Of a stretch of DNA of 64,000 nt, positions 18,030 to 27,088 are shown piece after piece. Both the position numbers and the translations under genes were made by a program. Numbering within the stretch: the first letter of the stretch is position 1; every line of letters begins with the position of its first letter. Source of the stretch: Asticcacaulis sp. UBA2476 (lineage in GTDB: Bacteria; Pseudomonadota; Alphaproteobacteria; Caulobacterales; Caulobacteraceae); contig DDPE01000090.1 in assembly GCA_002342035.1 (NCBI GenBank), positions 186,001-250,000 of the forward strand, read 5' to 3'. The notes below the pieces were generated by a model, which was given only the letters and a program-made list of their open reading frames with translations, made no database searches and was not told where the DNA came from.

Positions 18030-18830
18030 TTACTTCACCTTTTTGAACTTCAGGGTCATGCGGTCGGATTCACCAATCGCATCATATTTGGCGCGGTCGA
18101 AATCGGCGGCAGGCTCCTGGCCACGGGCCGCACTTTGGCGGATCGGTTTCAACGTCCAGACACCAAACGGATGGTCGCGCATGTCCTTAGGGTTGGCATT
18201 GATTTCGGATTTCGCGACCAGTTCAAAACCGGCCTTTTTCGCGGCCTCGATCACATAGGATTCCGGCACGTAGCCGGTGCCCGCCTTTGGGTCTGCGCCT
18301 TCCGGGGCGCGGTGCTGCTCGACCGCCAAAATGCCACCGGGCTTAAGCATGGCATTGAACGCGCTCATGTAGGCATCGGTTGTACCGTCCTGACGGGCCC
18401 AGTTGTGGAAATAGCGGGCCACCAGAACCATATCGACCGAACCGGCCGGGACTTCATTGACTGTGGGCGACAGGGTATAGGCTTTGACATCACCCATGAT
18501 GGCCGGATCACCGGCTGAATAGTTGGCGACATTGCCCACGGCGGCCACATAGGCTCCGCCGGTTGCCTTAGCGTAGGGTGCCAGAATCTCAGTCCACCAG
18601 CCTTTGTTACCAGGGTTGACATCAACCACGGTCATGCCGGGCTTAAGCCCCCAGAAGGTCAGGGATTCGACCGGATGGCGGTACTGATCGCGGGCGGCAT
18701 TTTCAGGCGCGCGCCATGCGCCAGAGGCGGCGGCTTTCAGGGCAGCATCCTCAGCCATAGCCGGTACACTTACGCTCACCATAGCGACACCCATAAGGGT
18801 CGCGCCGAACATCCGATGGAAATTTGTCAT
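18030..18830 (-). CDS. Exported class I methyltransferase-like protein
   Basis: 266 residues. A signal peptide (MTNFHRMFGATLMGVAMVSVSVPAMA, cleavage near 26) precedes a Rossmann-type domain with PGMTVVDVNPGNKGWWTEILAPY, the SAM-binding motif I of a family annotated as predicted methyltransferases (COG4798). Acidic and hydrophobic strands such as VDMVLVARYFHNW and MLKPGGILAVEQHR correspond to motifs II-III. A periplasmic location is unusual for a SAM-dependent enzyme, so either the substrate pocket binds something else or SAM is available there. The substrate is unknown. Confidence 0.75.
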   Translation of the reverse strand: MTNFHRMFGATLMGVAMVSVSVPAMAEDAALKAAASGAWRAPENAARDQYRHPVESLTFWGLKPGMTVVDVNPGNKGWWTEILAPYAKATGGAYVAAVGNVANYSAGDPAIMGDVKAYTLSPTVNEVPAGSVDMVLVARYFHNWARQDGTTDAYMSAFNAMLKPGGILAVEQHRAPEGADPKAGTGYVPESYVIEAAKKAGFELVAKSEINANPKDMRDHPFGVWTLKPIRQSAARGQEPAADFDRAKYDAIGESDRMTLKFKKVK

Positions 18831-18970
18831 GAATAGCTCCCGTTATTCTCTGTTGCTTGAACGCTATTAGACCCTCTTTCCGTCGCCATAACAATATTGC
18901 AGGCCATCATTATTGCTGTTTTTGGCAACGCGGGATAAACACAAGCCTATTGGTTAAGGGGAGCAGTTTC

Positions 18971-20095
18971 ATGGCGGATATTCACGGGTTTGCAGCGGCT
19001 CATCTCGGCCCCGTCAGGCAAGCCTTTGCGGCCAATTTCGCAGGCGGTCAGGAGCGCGGGGCGCGCTTTACGGTGGTGCAGGACGGGGAAACTATCCTCG
19101 ACCTGTGGGCCGGATCGGTGGATCGTAATGGCGAGGTTGCGTTCACCGATAAGACCCTTGTGCCGGTGTTTTCTTCGACCAAGGCCGTCACCGCTTTGAT
19201 GATCGCGCGGCTGATCGATCAGGGTAAGCTCGATTATGAAGCCACCGTCGCCAGTTACTGGCCGGAGTTTGGTCAGAGCGGCAAAGACCAGATTACGCTA
19301 GGTCAACTGATTTCCCATCAGGGCGGGATTCCGGGCTTTGATCCGCCGCGTGCGCCGGAACTGTGGTTCGATATTCCGGCGGTGCTTGAGGCGATCTGCG
19401 AACAAACGCCGCTGTGGACGCCGGGCGAAGGCTCAGGCTACCATCCCTATACGACCGGCTTTGTGCTGGGTGAGCTTTTCCGCAGGGTCGATGGCCGCAC
19501 CCTTGGCACGGCGTTGCGTGAGGATATCGCCGGTAAGTACGATCTCGATCTCTATATCGGCACGCCGGAAAGCGAATTTGACCGTATTTCCGACCTGCAA
19601 AAGCCGTCGGCTGTGCCCAATTTCGGTGAGGTCGATGACATCAAAAAAGCCGCCTTCCTCAACAAAGGCGCCTTCCCCGGCGGGCGCGGTTCGGCGGAGT
19701 GGCGCTCACTTGAAATGCCTGCCGCCAATGGTCACGCCACCTCTGAGGCGCTGGCGAAATATATGAACATCATCGCCACCGGCGGCTTTATCGGCGGGGA
19801 TCGGGTCATTTCGTTGAGCGCGTTAGGGCAAGCCTTACGTGAGCGCGTCTATGGTCAGGACCGCGTCCTGCCCTATAAGCTGTCGTGGGCGGCGGGGTTC
19901 CTGCGTAACAAGAACATCCTGATCTATGGCAAAAATGAGCGCGCCGTTGGTCATTCCGGCAATGGCGGGTCGATGGTCATGGCCGATCCGGACAAGAAGC
20001 TGTCGGCGGCCTATGCCATGAATAAGCAGTCCAATCACCTGATCGGTGATCCGCGCTCGGTGCGCCTGATGGAGGCTCTATACGGCGTGATCTAA
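18971..20095 (+). CDS. Class C beta-lactamase-family serine hydrolase / esterase
   Basis: 374 residues from the ATG at 18971, set by the AGGGGAG ribosome site; the longer frame reading lacks one. The S-x-x-K nucleophile motif SSTK is at 68-71 (VFSSTKAVTAL), a tyrosine follows in GSGYHPYTTGFVLGEL and HSGNGGS near 320 replaces the KTG triad. This is the EstB/class C beta-lactamase fold acting as an esterase or peptidase. No signal peptide is seen, so it should be cytosolic. Its stop overlaps the convergent zapE stop by 4 bases. Confidence 0.8.
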   Translation: MADIHGFAAAHLGPVRQAFAANFAGGQERGARFTVVQDGETILDLWAGSVDRNGEVAFTDKTLVPVFSSTKAVTALMIARLIDQGKLDYEATVASYWPEFGQSGKDQITLGQLISHQGGIPGFDPPRAPELWFDIPAVLEAICEQTPLWTPGEGSGYHPYTTGFVLGELFRRVDGRTLGTALREDIAGKYDLDLYIGTPESEFDRISDLQKPSAVPNFGEVDDIKKAAFLNKGAFPGGRGSAEWRSLEMPAANGHATSEALAKYMNIIATGGFIGGDRVISLSALGQALRERVYGQDRVLPYKLSWAAGFLRNKNILIYGKNERAVGHSGNGGSMVMADPDKKLSAAYAMNKQSNHLIGDPRSVRLMEALYGVI

Positions 20096-21207
20096 TTGGC
20101 CTTGGCCAGATAGTCTTCTGAGCGCATTTCCTCAAGACGCGAGACCGTGCGCTCAAACTCAAACGCGCCGTCGCCCTTGGGGTAGAGATCGGCCGGTTCG
20201 GCCTCGGCCAGCACGACCAGCTTGGTGCCGGCTTCATAGAGCGCATCAATCAGGGTCACAAACCGGCGGGCCTCGTTGCGCTTATCGACGCTTAAGCGCG
20301 GGACATGGTCGATGAAGACGGTGGTGAAACGCTCGGCAATCGCCAGATAATCCTGTGCCCCGTTATTGGCCGCACACAGCTCAGAAAAGGACGCCCGCAG
20401 TAGCGGCCCCGCTGCGCGCCGGAACTCCAAGCGCCGCTCATTGACCTCAAGGCACGCCCCCGTTTCGGTCAGGTTCTTGGTCAGCTTGGCCCAAAGCGCA
20501 TTGTAAGCCGCGACCTCTGTATCGGAATCCGACGGTGTGAAATAGACCTTGGAGCCTTTGAGACGATCCAGCCGGAAATCCTTGGGGCCCTTAACTTCCA
20601 GCACTTTCATTTTCTCTGCAATCATGCGGATAAAGGGCACAAACAGGTCGCGGTTTAGGCCGTTTTTATAAAGCTCATCCGGTGCGCGGTTGGAGGTGAT
20701 GACGACGATGACTTTACGCGCAAATAAGGCTTCAAACAGTCGCCCCAGCATCATGGCGTCGGCGATATCGGTGACCTGTAGCTCATCAAAGCACAACAGT
20801 TTTGAGCGCTTGGCAATCAAACCGGCAATCGGCGGGATCGGATCATCGCCCTTGTGCGTGCCGAAAATAGCCTTGCGGGCGCGGGCATCGCTTTCGCGCC
20901 ACTGTTTTACGTAAGCATGCACCTCGGCCATGAAGGTATGAAAATGGATGCGGCGTTTGGACGGGAAGCGGATTTGATCATAGAACAGATCCATCATCAT
21001 CGACTTGCCGCGTCCGGGCAGGCCCCACAGATAAAGGCCGTAAACCCGCGGGCTAATGCCTAAAAACTGCCGCCAAAATGACTGGGCGCGGTAAATCTTA
21101 CATTCCAGCTTAATCAGCACGTCAATCGCCGCACTTTGGGCCAGATCGGGGGTCAGGTCGCCTGCTTTGATCAGGCGTTTATACTGGGATTTAATGGCGC
21201 TGCTCAT
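20092..21207 (-). CDS. zapE: Cell division ATPase ZapE (AFG1-like)
   Basis: 371 residues, the usual length. The N-terminus SSAIKSQYKRLIKAGDLTPDLAQ is followed by Walker A WGLPGRGKSMMMD (62-69) and Walker B LLCFDELQVTDIADAM. Both are diagnostic of the AFG1/ZapE family, which in Proteobacteria associates with the Z-ring under stress. The gene is monocistronic with its own promoter region of about 250 bases shared with the rightward receiver gene. Assignment is by overall motif order and length. Confidence 0.92.
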   Translation of the reverse strand: MSSAIKSQYKRLIKAGDLTPDLAQSAAIDVLIKLECKIYRAQSFWRQFLGISPRVYGLYLWGLPGRGKSMMMDLFYDQIRFPSKRRIHFHTFMAEVHAYVKQWRESDARARKAIFGTHKGDDPIPPIAGLIAKRSKLLCFDELQVTDIADAMMLGRLFEALFARKVIVVITSNRAPDELYKNGLNRDLFVPFIRMIAEKMKVLEVKGPKDFRLDRLKGSKVYFTPSDSDTEVAAYNALWAKLTKNLTETGACLEVNERRLEFRRAAGPLLRASFSELCAANNGAQDYLAIAERFTTVFIDHVPRLSVDKRNEARRFVTLIDALYEAGTKLVVLAEAEPADLYPKGDGAFEFERTVSRLEEMRSEDYLAKAN

Positions 21208-21458
21208 GCCAGACCCTTACCAAAACTTCGTGAGGTTCGCGTTAAAAAAATGCCGCAGATGCGTAAACACCGGATACTGTGTCAAATCGGCGCGTTTATC
21301 GCCGGGTAACATACGGTTTTAAGCCTGCGGATCGGTTTTTTGCACATCCCCTGTTAACCCTTAGCTGGCAGCGTTCTTGCTTGGGTTTGTTTCGGAATGT
21401 TTCATTTTTGGAAAGCCGCGTGAACGGTGGTGAAACATCGATACAAAGGGAGCGTCCG

Positions 21459-21884
21459 ATGAAAGTTTTATGCGTTGAGGATAACAGCACCCATTCCCGC
21501 ATGATCGACCTCATGCTGGCGGCGACCGGGGTTGAAGTGAATTTCGTCCGCAACGGCGAAGAGGCGGTCGAAGCTTATCAGGAAGACGAATATGACGCCA
21601 TCCTGATGGACATTCAGATGCCGGTCAAATCGGGCATTGAGGCCACGCGTGAAATCCGTCAGATCGAAGAAGGCTTTCGCCTCAGCCACTGCCCGATCCT
21701 GCTGGTAACCAGCCATGACGACGAAGACCACATTAATGAAGGTCACGCTGCCGGTGGGGATGCCATTCTCAAAAAGCCGTTTACGTCTGAGGGTCTGCTG
21801 GGGGCGCTGGATCGCGTCCTGATCGGGGCCAACCGCATGGGGCTGCACAGCGTGCTCAACGCCAATCAAATATCATTTCGATAG
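21459..21884 (+). CDS. Stand-alone response-regulator receiver protein
   Basis: 141 residues from the ATG at 21459 (AGGGAG ribosome site 5-10 bases upstream); a longer in-frame reading from 21279 is unsupported. It is a single REC domain: acidic pair ED at 7-8, phospho-acceptor Asp51 (LMDIQMP), Thr/Ser in LLVTSHD and Lys in LKKPF. The C-terminus (LDRVLIGANRMGLHS) is a short tail without an output domain. Such proteins usually relay phosphate or bind a partner. No kinase is adjacent, so the partner is unknown. Confidence 0.85.
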   Translation: MKVLCVEDNSTHSRMIDLMLAATGVEVNFVRNGEEAVEAYQEDEYDAILMDIQMPVKSGIEATREIRQIEEGFRLSHCPILLVTSHDDEDHINEGHAAGGDAILKKPFTSEGLLGALDRVLIGANRMGLHSVLNANQISFR

Positions 21885-22029
21885 CTCTGCTGAATAACCA
21901 GATTACGAAAAAGCGTTTTCATTATCTGCACACTGCTGTATAGGGCGCGCATCCGTTTTTGCGTGCGCGGTCGAAGTCGAAAAGCACGCATATCGGCCGC
22001 AGATTACGGTTAGTTGAGGAGTATGCGCG

Positions 22030-23058
22030 ATGTCTTATCGTGTTGCAGTTGTAGGCGCTACCGGCGCCGTGGGTCGCGAAATGATGGCGACTCTCGAAGA
22101 AGTCAATTTCCCGATTAAGGACATTTACGCGGTCGCTTCGCGCAAATCGATTGGGGTTGAAGTCTCATTCGGCAACCGCACCCTCAAATGCCTGGATCTG
22201 GAAACCTTTGATTTCACTAAGGTCGATATCGTGCTGATGAGCGCGGGCGGCGACGTGTCCAAGGCCTGGTCGGAAAAGATCGGCAAGCTTGGCCCCATCG
22301 TCATCGATAATTCCTCGGCCTGGCGCATGGACCCGGACGTGCCTCTGATCGTGCCGGAAGTGAACCCGGACGCTATCTGGGACTGCAAGAAAAAGAACAT
22401 CATCGCCAACCCGAATTGCTCGACCATTCAGATGGTTGTGGCCCTAAAGCCGCTGCACGACGCGGCGGTGGTCAAGCGCGTCATCGTCTCGACCTATCAG
22501 GCGACGGCCGGTGCTGGCAAAGAAGGCATGGATGAGCTGTGGAACCAGACCAAGGCGGTATTCGTCATGGGTGATGTCCCGGCCAAGAAGTTCTCCAAGG
22601 AAATCGCCTTCAACGTCATTCCGCACATCGACGTCTTCATGGAAGACGGCCAAACTAAAGAAGAGTGGAAGATGAAGGTCGAGACGAAAAAGATTCTCGA
22701 CCCCAATATCGAAGTGTTCGCCACCTGCGTGCGCGTGCCGGTGTTTGTCGGGCACTCGGAATCGATCAATGTCGAGTTTGAAAATCCGCTCGACGAGGAT
22801 GAAGCCCGCGAAATCCTGCGTGAAGCGCCGGGTATCTCGGTGATCGATAAGCGCGAAGCGGGCGGCTATATCACGCCCAAAGAATGTGTCGGTGAATTTG
22901 ACACCTTCATTTCGCGTATCCGCAAAGACCCAAGCGTGCCGAACGGTCTCGCCTTCTGGTGCGTGTCCGACAACCTGCGCAAGGGTGCGGCGCTCAACGC
23001 CGTGCAGATTGCACAGCTTCTTGATGAACGCGGGGTTCTGACGCCAGTTACAGCTTAA
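22030..23058 (+). CDS. asd: Aspartate-semialdehyde dehydrogenase
   Basis: 342 residues. NADP-binding GATGAVGREMM lies at the N-terminus, the catalytic Cys130 in NPNCSTIQMV, and EVNPD precedes it. The substrate-binding stretch YQATAGAGKEGMDEL and RVPVFVGHSE follow. The enzyme reduces aspartyl-4-phosphate to the semialdehyde that feeds Lys, DAP, Thr and Met synthesis in the cytosol. A GAGGAG ribosome site is 10 bases upstream. The gene is single and ends at a strong terminator. Confidence 0.97.
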   Translation: MSYRVAVVGATGAVGREMMATLEEVNFPIKDIYAVASRKSIGVEVSFGNRTLKCLDLETFDFTKVDIVLMSAGGDVSKAWSEKIGKLGPIVIDNSSAWRMDPDVPLIVPEVNPDAIWDCKKKNIIANPNCSTIQMVVALKPLHDAAVVKRVIVSTYQATAGAGKEGMDELWNQTKAVFVMGDVPAKKFSKEIAFNVIPHIDVFMEDGQTKEEWKMKVETKKILDPNIEVFATCVRVPVFVGHSESINVEFENPLDEDEAREILREAPGISVIDKREAGGYITPKECVGEFDTFISRIRKDPSVPNGLAFWCVSDNLRKGAALNAVQIAQLLDERGVLTPVTA

Positions 23059-23089
23059 AAAGATCGCTCATAAAAGGTGATCGTTTTAG

Positions 23090-23121
23090 CCGGCAGAACC
23101 CAAAAGGTTCTGCCGGTTTTT
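23090..23121 (+). terminator. Rho-independent terminator of asd
   Basis: Perfect 11-bp stem CCGGCAGAACC / GGTTCTGCCGG with a 5-base loop and a T run, 32 bases after the asd stop. Confidence 0.85.
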
Positions 23122-23193
23122 CGTTGTTTGCCCCTTCATAATCTTGTACCCGATGACCTGTATCGTTTGATACATTTTGCAAAGTATAATGCC

Positions 23194-24117
23194 ATGTCCT
23201 CCCCCGGCGCATCTTCACAACCTTCTGGTTCTTTCCTGACCTCGCCCATAGGGCTGGCCATCATGTGCTACGGCGTGTGGGGCTTTGCGCCACTGGCCTA
23301 TCTGCCGCTCAAAGCCATTGATGCGGGCGCACTGGAGATTATGGCCCACCGCTCAGTCTGGGCGCTGTTATGGTCATTCGGGCTGGTCATCCTGACCAAG
23401 CAACTGCCCGAAGCCATGTCCTATTTCCTCAAGCCCAAGCTGGCGCTGTTGCTCCTGTTATCGTCGGTGATGATCGCCATCAACTGGGGCGTGTTCGTAT
23501 GGGCAGTGACCAATCAGCACACCATGGAAACCTCGCTTGGTTACTACCTCAACCCGCTGATCAACATGGCGGTGGGGGCGGCGTTTTTCCGGGAACGGCT
23601 CGATATCTACGGCAAGTTCGCCATCGGCATGGCGGTGGTCGGTGTAGGGGTGCAGGCGCTGGCGCTGGGCCATATTCCCTATATTGGCCTGACGATCGCC
23701 ATAAGTTTTGCGGCTTACGGCATCATTCGTAAGCAACTGGTGGTCACCGCACTAGGCGGGCTGTTCGTTGAGTGCGTGTTCCTGTTTGTGCCGTCGATCA
23801 TCTATCTGTGGTGGTTTGAGGCGACGGGGCAGGGGCATTTCTTTGACGCGCCGTCCAATGCCTTTTGGTTCTTTGTGACCGGGCCGGTAACGGTGCTGCC
23901 GCTGGCGCTGTTTTCATTCGTGGCGCGCCGTTTAGCCCTATCGACTATGGGCTTTATCCAGTTCATCGCGCCGACCATCAGCTTCTGCATCGGCCTGTTT
24001 CAGGGCGAGCTGTTCACGCCGCTTAGGGCGCTGTCGTTCGCCTTTATCTGGGGCGGCGCGCTGATTTTTGCGTTTGGGGCATGGCGGCGGTTTAAGGAGC
24101 TGAAAACGGCCGCTTGA
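23194..24117 (+). CDS. rarD: RarD-type EamA family transporter
   Basis: 307 residues from the ATG at 23194; any earlier in-frame start would run through the asd terminator. Ten hydrophobic segments include AIMCYGVWGFAPLAYLPL at the N-terminus, FVWAVTNQHTMETSLGYYLNPLINM and WWFEATGQGHFF, the signature of RarD (chloramphenicol-sensitivity protein) in the drug/metabolite transporter superfamily. It sits in the inner membrane and exports an unknown small molecule. No clear ribosome site is seen before the start. Confidence 0.88.
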   Translation: MSSPGASSQPSGSFLTSPIGLAIMCYGVWGFAPLAYLPLKAIDAGALEIMAHRSVWALLWSFGLVILTKQLPEAMSYFLKPKLALLLLLSSVMIAINWGVFVWAVTNQHTMETSLGYYLNPLINMAVGAAFFRERLDIYGKFAIGMAVVGVGVQALALGHIPYIGLTIAISFAAYGIIRKQLVVTALGGLFVECVFLFVPSIIYLWWFEATGQGHFFDAPSNAFWFFVTGPVTVLPLALFSFVARRLALSTMGFIQFIAPTISFCIGLFQGELFTPLRALSFAFIWGGALIFAFGAWRRFKELKTAA

Positions 24118-24135
24118 GATTACAGCAAACAAAAT

Positions 24136-24175
24136 CTGGATCATTATGTTTCTACCAGAAATCATAATGATCCAG
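24136..24175 (-). terminator. Long hairpin between convergent genes
   Basis: CTGGATCATTATG (24136-24148) and CATAATGATCCAG (24163-24175) are perfect complements, and the loop itself can pair (TTTCT with AGAAA). On the minus strand the stem is followed by ATTTTGTTT, so it can end transcription of the EAL gene; the rightward side has no T run. Confidence 0.55.
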
Positions 24176-24184
24176 GGCCCGAAA

Positions 24185-24967
24185 TTAGCCTGTGTTTTTC
24201 AACGCACCGGCGTCACTTCCGGGCCACATCGGCTCAGGGGCCGACGCCACTGCCGGACGTCCGAACAGATAGCCTTGCATGAGTTTCACGCCCATATCCT
24301 TTAGCACGGTGTATTCTGCGTGGGTTTCGATACCTTCGCAAATGACCTGAATATCGAGCTCTGTCAGTATCTTGATCGTGTTGTTAAGGATAACCCGCTT
24401 GACCCGGTCTTTATCGATATCGCGGATGAGGTCCATATCGATCTTGACCAGATCCGGCTGGAACTTCGACAGCAGGCCAAGACCGGCATAGCCCGAACCG
24501 AAATCATCAATCGCCGTCTTAAAACCCATGGCGCGATAGGAGCGTAAGATATTCAGCAAATGGACGGTGTCCAGCTTTTCGGTTTCCGTGAACTCAAAAA
24601 TGATATTGCGCAACGGAAAGTCATATTTCATTGCCGTCGCCAGAGTAAGGCGGATACAGGCGCGCGGCTCATAAACGGCGTTGGGCAGAAAATTAATCGA
24701 CAGGTGCGTGCCGTTTTGGGCGAATTTCAGACCGGCGGCCAGTTCAATAGCCTTAACCCGGCAGGCCTGATCAAACGCATAGCGGTTTTGGTCTGATACC
24801 TGAGCCAGAACCTGCCCCGCACCTTCGCCATTAACGCCGCGAACCAGGGCTTCATGAGCAAATACCGAGCCCTCCGCCACATCGACTATCGGCTGAAAAG
24901 CCATGGTGATCGGCAACTCGAAGCCGACTCCGTCACGGCAGCCGCTACAAGAGGTTTTATCAGCCAT
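24185..24967 (-). CDS. EAL domain c-di-GMP phosphodiesterase
   Basis: 260 residues, essentially one EAL domain. Metal and substrate residues look intact: EALVRG near 39-44, Asn in SINFLPNA, Glu in FEFTETEK, DDFGSGYAG, Lys in LVKID and EGIET. A short N-terminal CSGCRDG motif could bind a metal. No membrane segment or sensory domain is present, so the enzyme is cytosolic and would hydrolyse c-di-GMP to pGpG. It is monocistronic, next to but not in operon with the lyase genes. Confidence 0.9.
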   Translation of the reverse strand: MADKTSCSGCRDGVGFELPITMAFQPIVDVAEGSVFAHEALVRGVNGEGAGQVLAQVSDQNRYAFDQACRVKAIELAAGLKFAQNGTHLSINFLPNAVYEPRACIRLTLATAMKYDFPLRNIIFEFTETEKLDTVHLLNILRSYRAMGFKTAIDDFGSGYAGLGLLSKFQPDLVKIDMDLIRDIDKDRVKRVILNNTIKILTELDIQVICEGIETHAEYTVLKDMGVKLMQGYLFGRPAVASAPEPMWPGSDAGALKNTG

Positions 24968-25033
24968 GCGATGACTCCAGATGCTAGATTCAGCAAATCT
25001 ACACTGAAATCATTAAAAATTTCTCATACGCGA

Positions 25034-25855
25034 CTACAAACTCAGGATTTCGCGCGCGCGCTTAAGGTGCAGGCGCTCGATCATTTCACCGTTCACCGAC
25101 ACCACGCCGGCAGCGGCATTTTCCGGCTGCTCATAGGCCGCTAACACCACCTGCGCCCATTGAATCTCAGTGGCATTGGGTGAGAACGCGATCTCGCAGC
25201 CTTCGATCTGCGAGGGGTGGATCAGGGTCTTGCCATCAAAACCCAGCGCCTTGCCCTGCACACATTCGACGCGGAACCCGGTCTCGTCCTTAAAGGCATT
25301 ATAGACGCCGTCGAGCGCGATCAGCCCATAGGCGCGGGCATAGAGCACGATCTGGCTGAGGGCATAACGCAGTTCAATGCGTTTGGGCGTCGAGGCGGCG
25401 CGCAGGCCGCTGCGCAAATCATTGGGCCCGGCGATCAGCCCCTTGAGCGGCTGCTTGCCCTTGAGGCGGGCGATATCAGGCAAGCGCACAACGCCCATTG
25501 GGGTTTCGATCATGGCCCACAGGTCAACTTCGGGCATCATGAAGGCCATGTCCTCAATCGCCTGCGGGCTGGCGACCTTGGGGATGACGATGCCGTGCAA
25601 CCGTCCGGCGGCAAACAGGTCGCCAAAGGCTTTCAGGTCGGCCTCCGCCGTCTCCGGATTGACCCGCACCATGCGGTAAGGGGTCACGAAATCACCGGCT
25701 CCTGCCGTTTCAATCAACCCTTCCAATGCTGCCGCCTTGACCGTATCGCCCACGGCATCCTCAAGGTCAAAGATCAGGGCGTCGGCCTTAAGGCTATGCG
25801 CTTTCGACAGGGCCTTGGGGTTGCCGCAGGGGATAAATAAAACGGAACGGAACAT
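25034..25855 (-). CDS. CitE-like HpcH/HpaI family lyase
   Basis: 273 residues from the ATG at 25855 with AAGG upstream; the longer frame would enter the previous gene. A TIM-barrel lyase with FIPCGNPKAL, LIFDLEDAVGD near 27-37, VIPKVASPQ, MIETPMGVV, GPNDLRSGL and LIHPSQIE near the end. Family members (CitE, malyl-CoA or beta-methylmalyl-CoA lyases, citramalyl-CoA lyases) cleave or make C-C bonds of CoA thioesters with a Mg ion. It follows the Tas-like reductase by 8 bases in one operon. The CoA ester is unknown. Confidence 0.8.
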   Translation of the reverse strand: MFRSVLFIPCGNPKALSKAHSLKADALIFDLEDAVGDTVKAAALEGLIETAGAGDFVTPYRMVRVNPETAEADLKAFGDLFAAGRLHGIVIPKVASPQAIEDMAFMMPEVDLWAMIETPMGVVRLPDIARLKGKQPLKGLIAGPNDLRSGLRAASTPKRIELRYALSQIVLYARAYGLIALDGVYNAFKDETGFRVECVQGKALGFDGKTLIHPSQIEGCEIAFSPNATEIQWAQVVLAAYEQPENAAAGVVSVNGEMIERLHLKRAREILSL

Positions 25856-25863
25856 GGAAAACC

Positions 25864-26898
25864 TTACGCTGCGGGACTTCTGTGGATTTTGAACACCTTG
25901 TCGACCTGCGCCTCTAGTTTCTTGGTCCACTCAAGTTCAAAAGCGTCGATGTCGGTTTTAAGCTGCTCCATCGTCGTGGCCCCAATGATGGTTGCGGTCA
26001 CAAACGGGCGGCTATCGACGAATTTCAGCGCGAACTGCTCCGGCGACCAACCGAGTGAGCGCGCCAGCTCCACATAGGCATCAATGGCCTCAATCCCGCC
26101 CGGACGCTCATAGCGCCCCAGCCGTTCAAACAGGGTCTTGCGCGCCCCATCAGGCCGGGCCCCGCCCTGATATTTACCGGTCAGATAACCCTGCGCAAGC
26201 GGTGAATAGGCCAGAAGCCCGACCTGTTCGCGCAAAGACACCTCGGCCAGTCCGTATTCAAACACGCGGGTGACGAGATTATAACAATTCTGAATTGACG
26301 CCGGGCGCGGCAGGCCGCGCTTATCGCTTTCGGCAATAAAGCGCATCAGGCCCCACGGGCTTTCATTAGAGACCCCAAAGTGGCGGATATTGCCCTTTTT
26401 GATGTGGTCGGCCAAGGTTTCGAGAATGGTCTCAAACGCCTCATAGTCGGCATCGTAATCAACATAGCTGTGAAAGCCAAACCCCGGATAACGCCGGTCG
26501 GGCCAGTGCAATTGATAAAGGTCGATATAGTCGGTTTGCAGGCGTTTCAGCGAACCCTCAACCGCCTCATCAATATGGGCGCGGGTATGGCGCGGACCGC
26601 CCCTGATCCATTTCATCATATCTTCGCGGCCGGTGACCTTGGAGGCCAGCACGATGTCCTGACGCTTACCGGTTTTCCTGAACCAGTTGCCAATAATGGT
26701 CTCAGTCGCCCCGTAAGTTTCGGCCTTGGGCGGGACGGCGTAGACCTCAGCCGTATCAAAGAAATTGACGCCGCGGGATACCGCATAGTCCATCTGGGCG
26801 TGGGCTTCGGCTTCTGAATTTTGCTGGCCCCAGGTCATGGTGCCCAAACACACGCGGGAGACCTTAAGGCCGGTTCGGCCCAGTTCGGAATAGTGCAT
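25864..26898 (-). CDS. tas: Tas-type aldo/keto reductase
   Basis: 344 residues matching E. coli Tas along its length. The N-terminus MHYSELGRTGLKVS is followed by LGTMTWGQQNSEAEAHAQ and FFDTAEVYAVPPKAET (catalytic Asp and Tyr), KRLQTDYIDLYQLHWP, and GATTMEQLKTDIDAF near the end. This is an NADPH-dependent (beta/alpha)8 reductase of aldehydes or ketones. It is the first gene of a two-gene leftward operon with the CitE-like lyase. The physiological substrate is not known for Tas. Confidence 0.88.
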   Translation of the reverse strand: MHYSELGRTGLKVSRVCLGTMTWGQQNSEAEAHAQMDYAVSRGVNFFDTAEVYAVPPKAETYGATETIIGNWFRKTGKRQDIVLASKVTGREDMMKWIRGGPRHTRAHIDEAVEGSLKRLQTDYIDLYQLHWPDRRYPGFGFHSYVDYDADYEAFETILETLADHIKKGNIRHFGVSNESPWGLMRFIAESDKRGLPRPASIQNCYNLVTRVFEYGLAEVSLREQVGLLAYSPLAQGYLTGKYQGGARPDGARKTLFERLGRYERPGGIEAIDAYVELARSLGWSPEQFALKFVDSRPFVTATIIGATTMEQLKTDIDAFELEWTKKLEAQVDKVFKIHRSPAA

Positions 26899-26998
26899 AT
26901 AGCCCTCAAGTAGCGAAGCGATAGGGCAACTTAAAGCCCTCAGATGTCATGGATTTGCCGTCTATCACGAAGCCTTTATAGAATTGTGAAGGCGGGAC

Positions 26999-27029
26999 TT
27001 GCGAAGAAATGGCAATTTCACCATATAAT
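26999..27029 (+). promoter_or_regulatory. Possible sigma-70-type promoter of the BAX-inhibitor gene
   Basis: TTGCGA (26999-27004) and TATAAT (27024-27029) are separated by 19 bases, 60 bases before the start. The spacer is long, so this is only a candidate. Confidence 0.35.
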
Positions 27030-27088
27030 ATGTTACACTAAGCTTTAAGTTCCATATGGTTGGAAACGGCAAAAGGGAAATTTTTCTA

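Noticed and set aside
23167..23190. TTGATA and TATAAT before rarD as a promoter
   Set aside because: The spacer is only 12 bases and the start codon lies 3 bases after the -10, which would put transcription start inside the gene.
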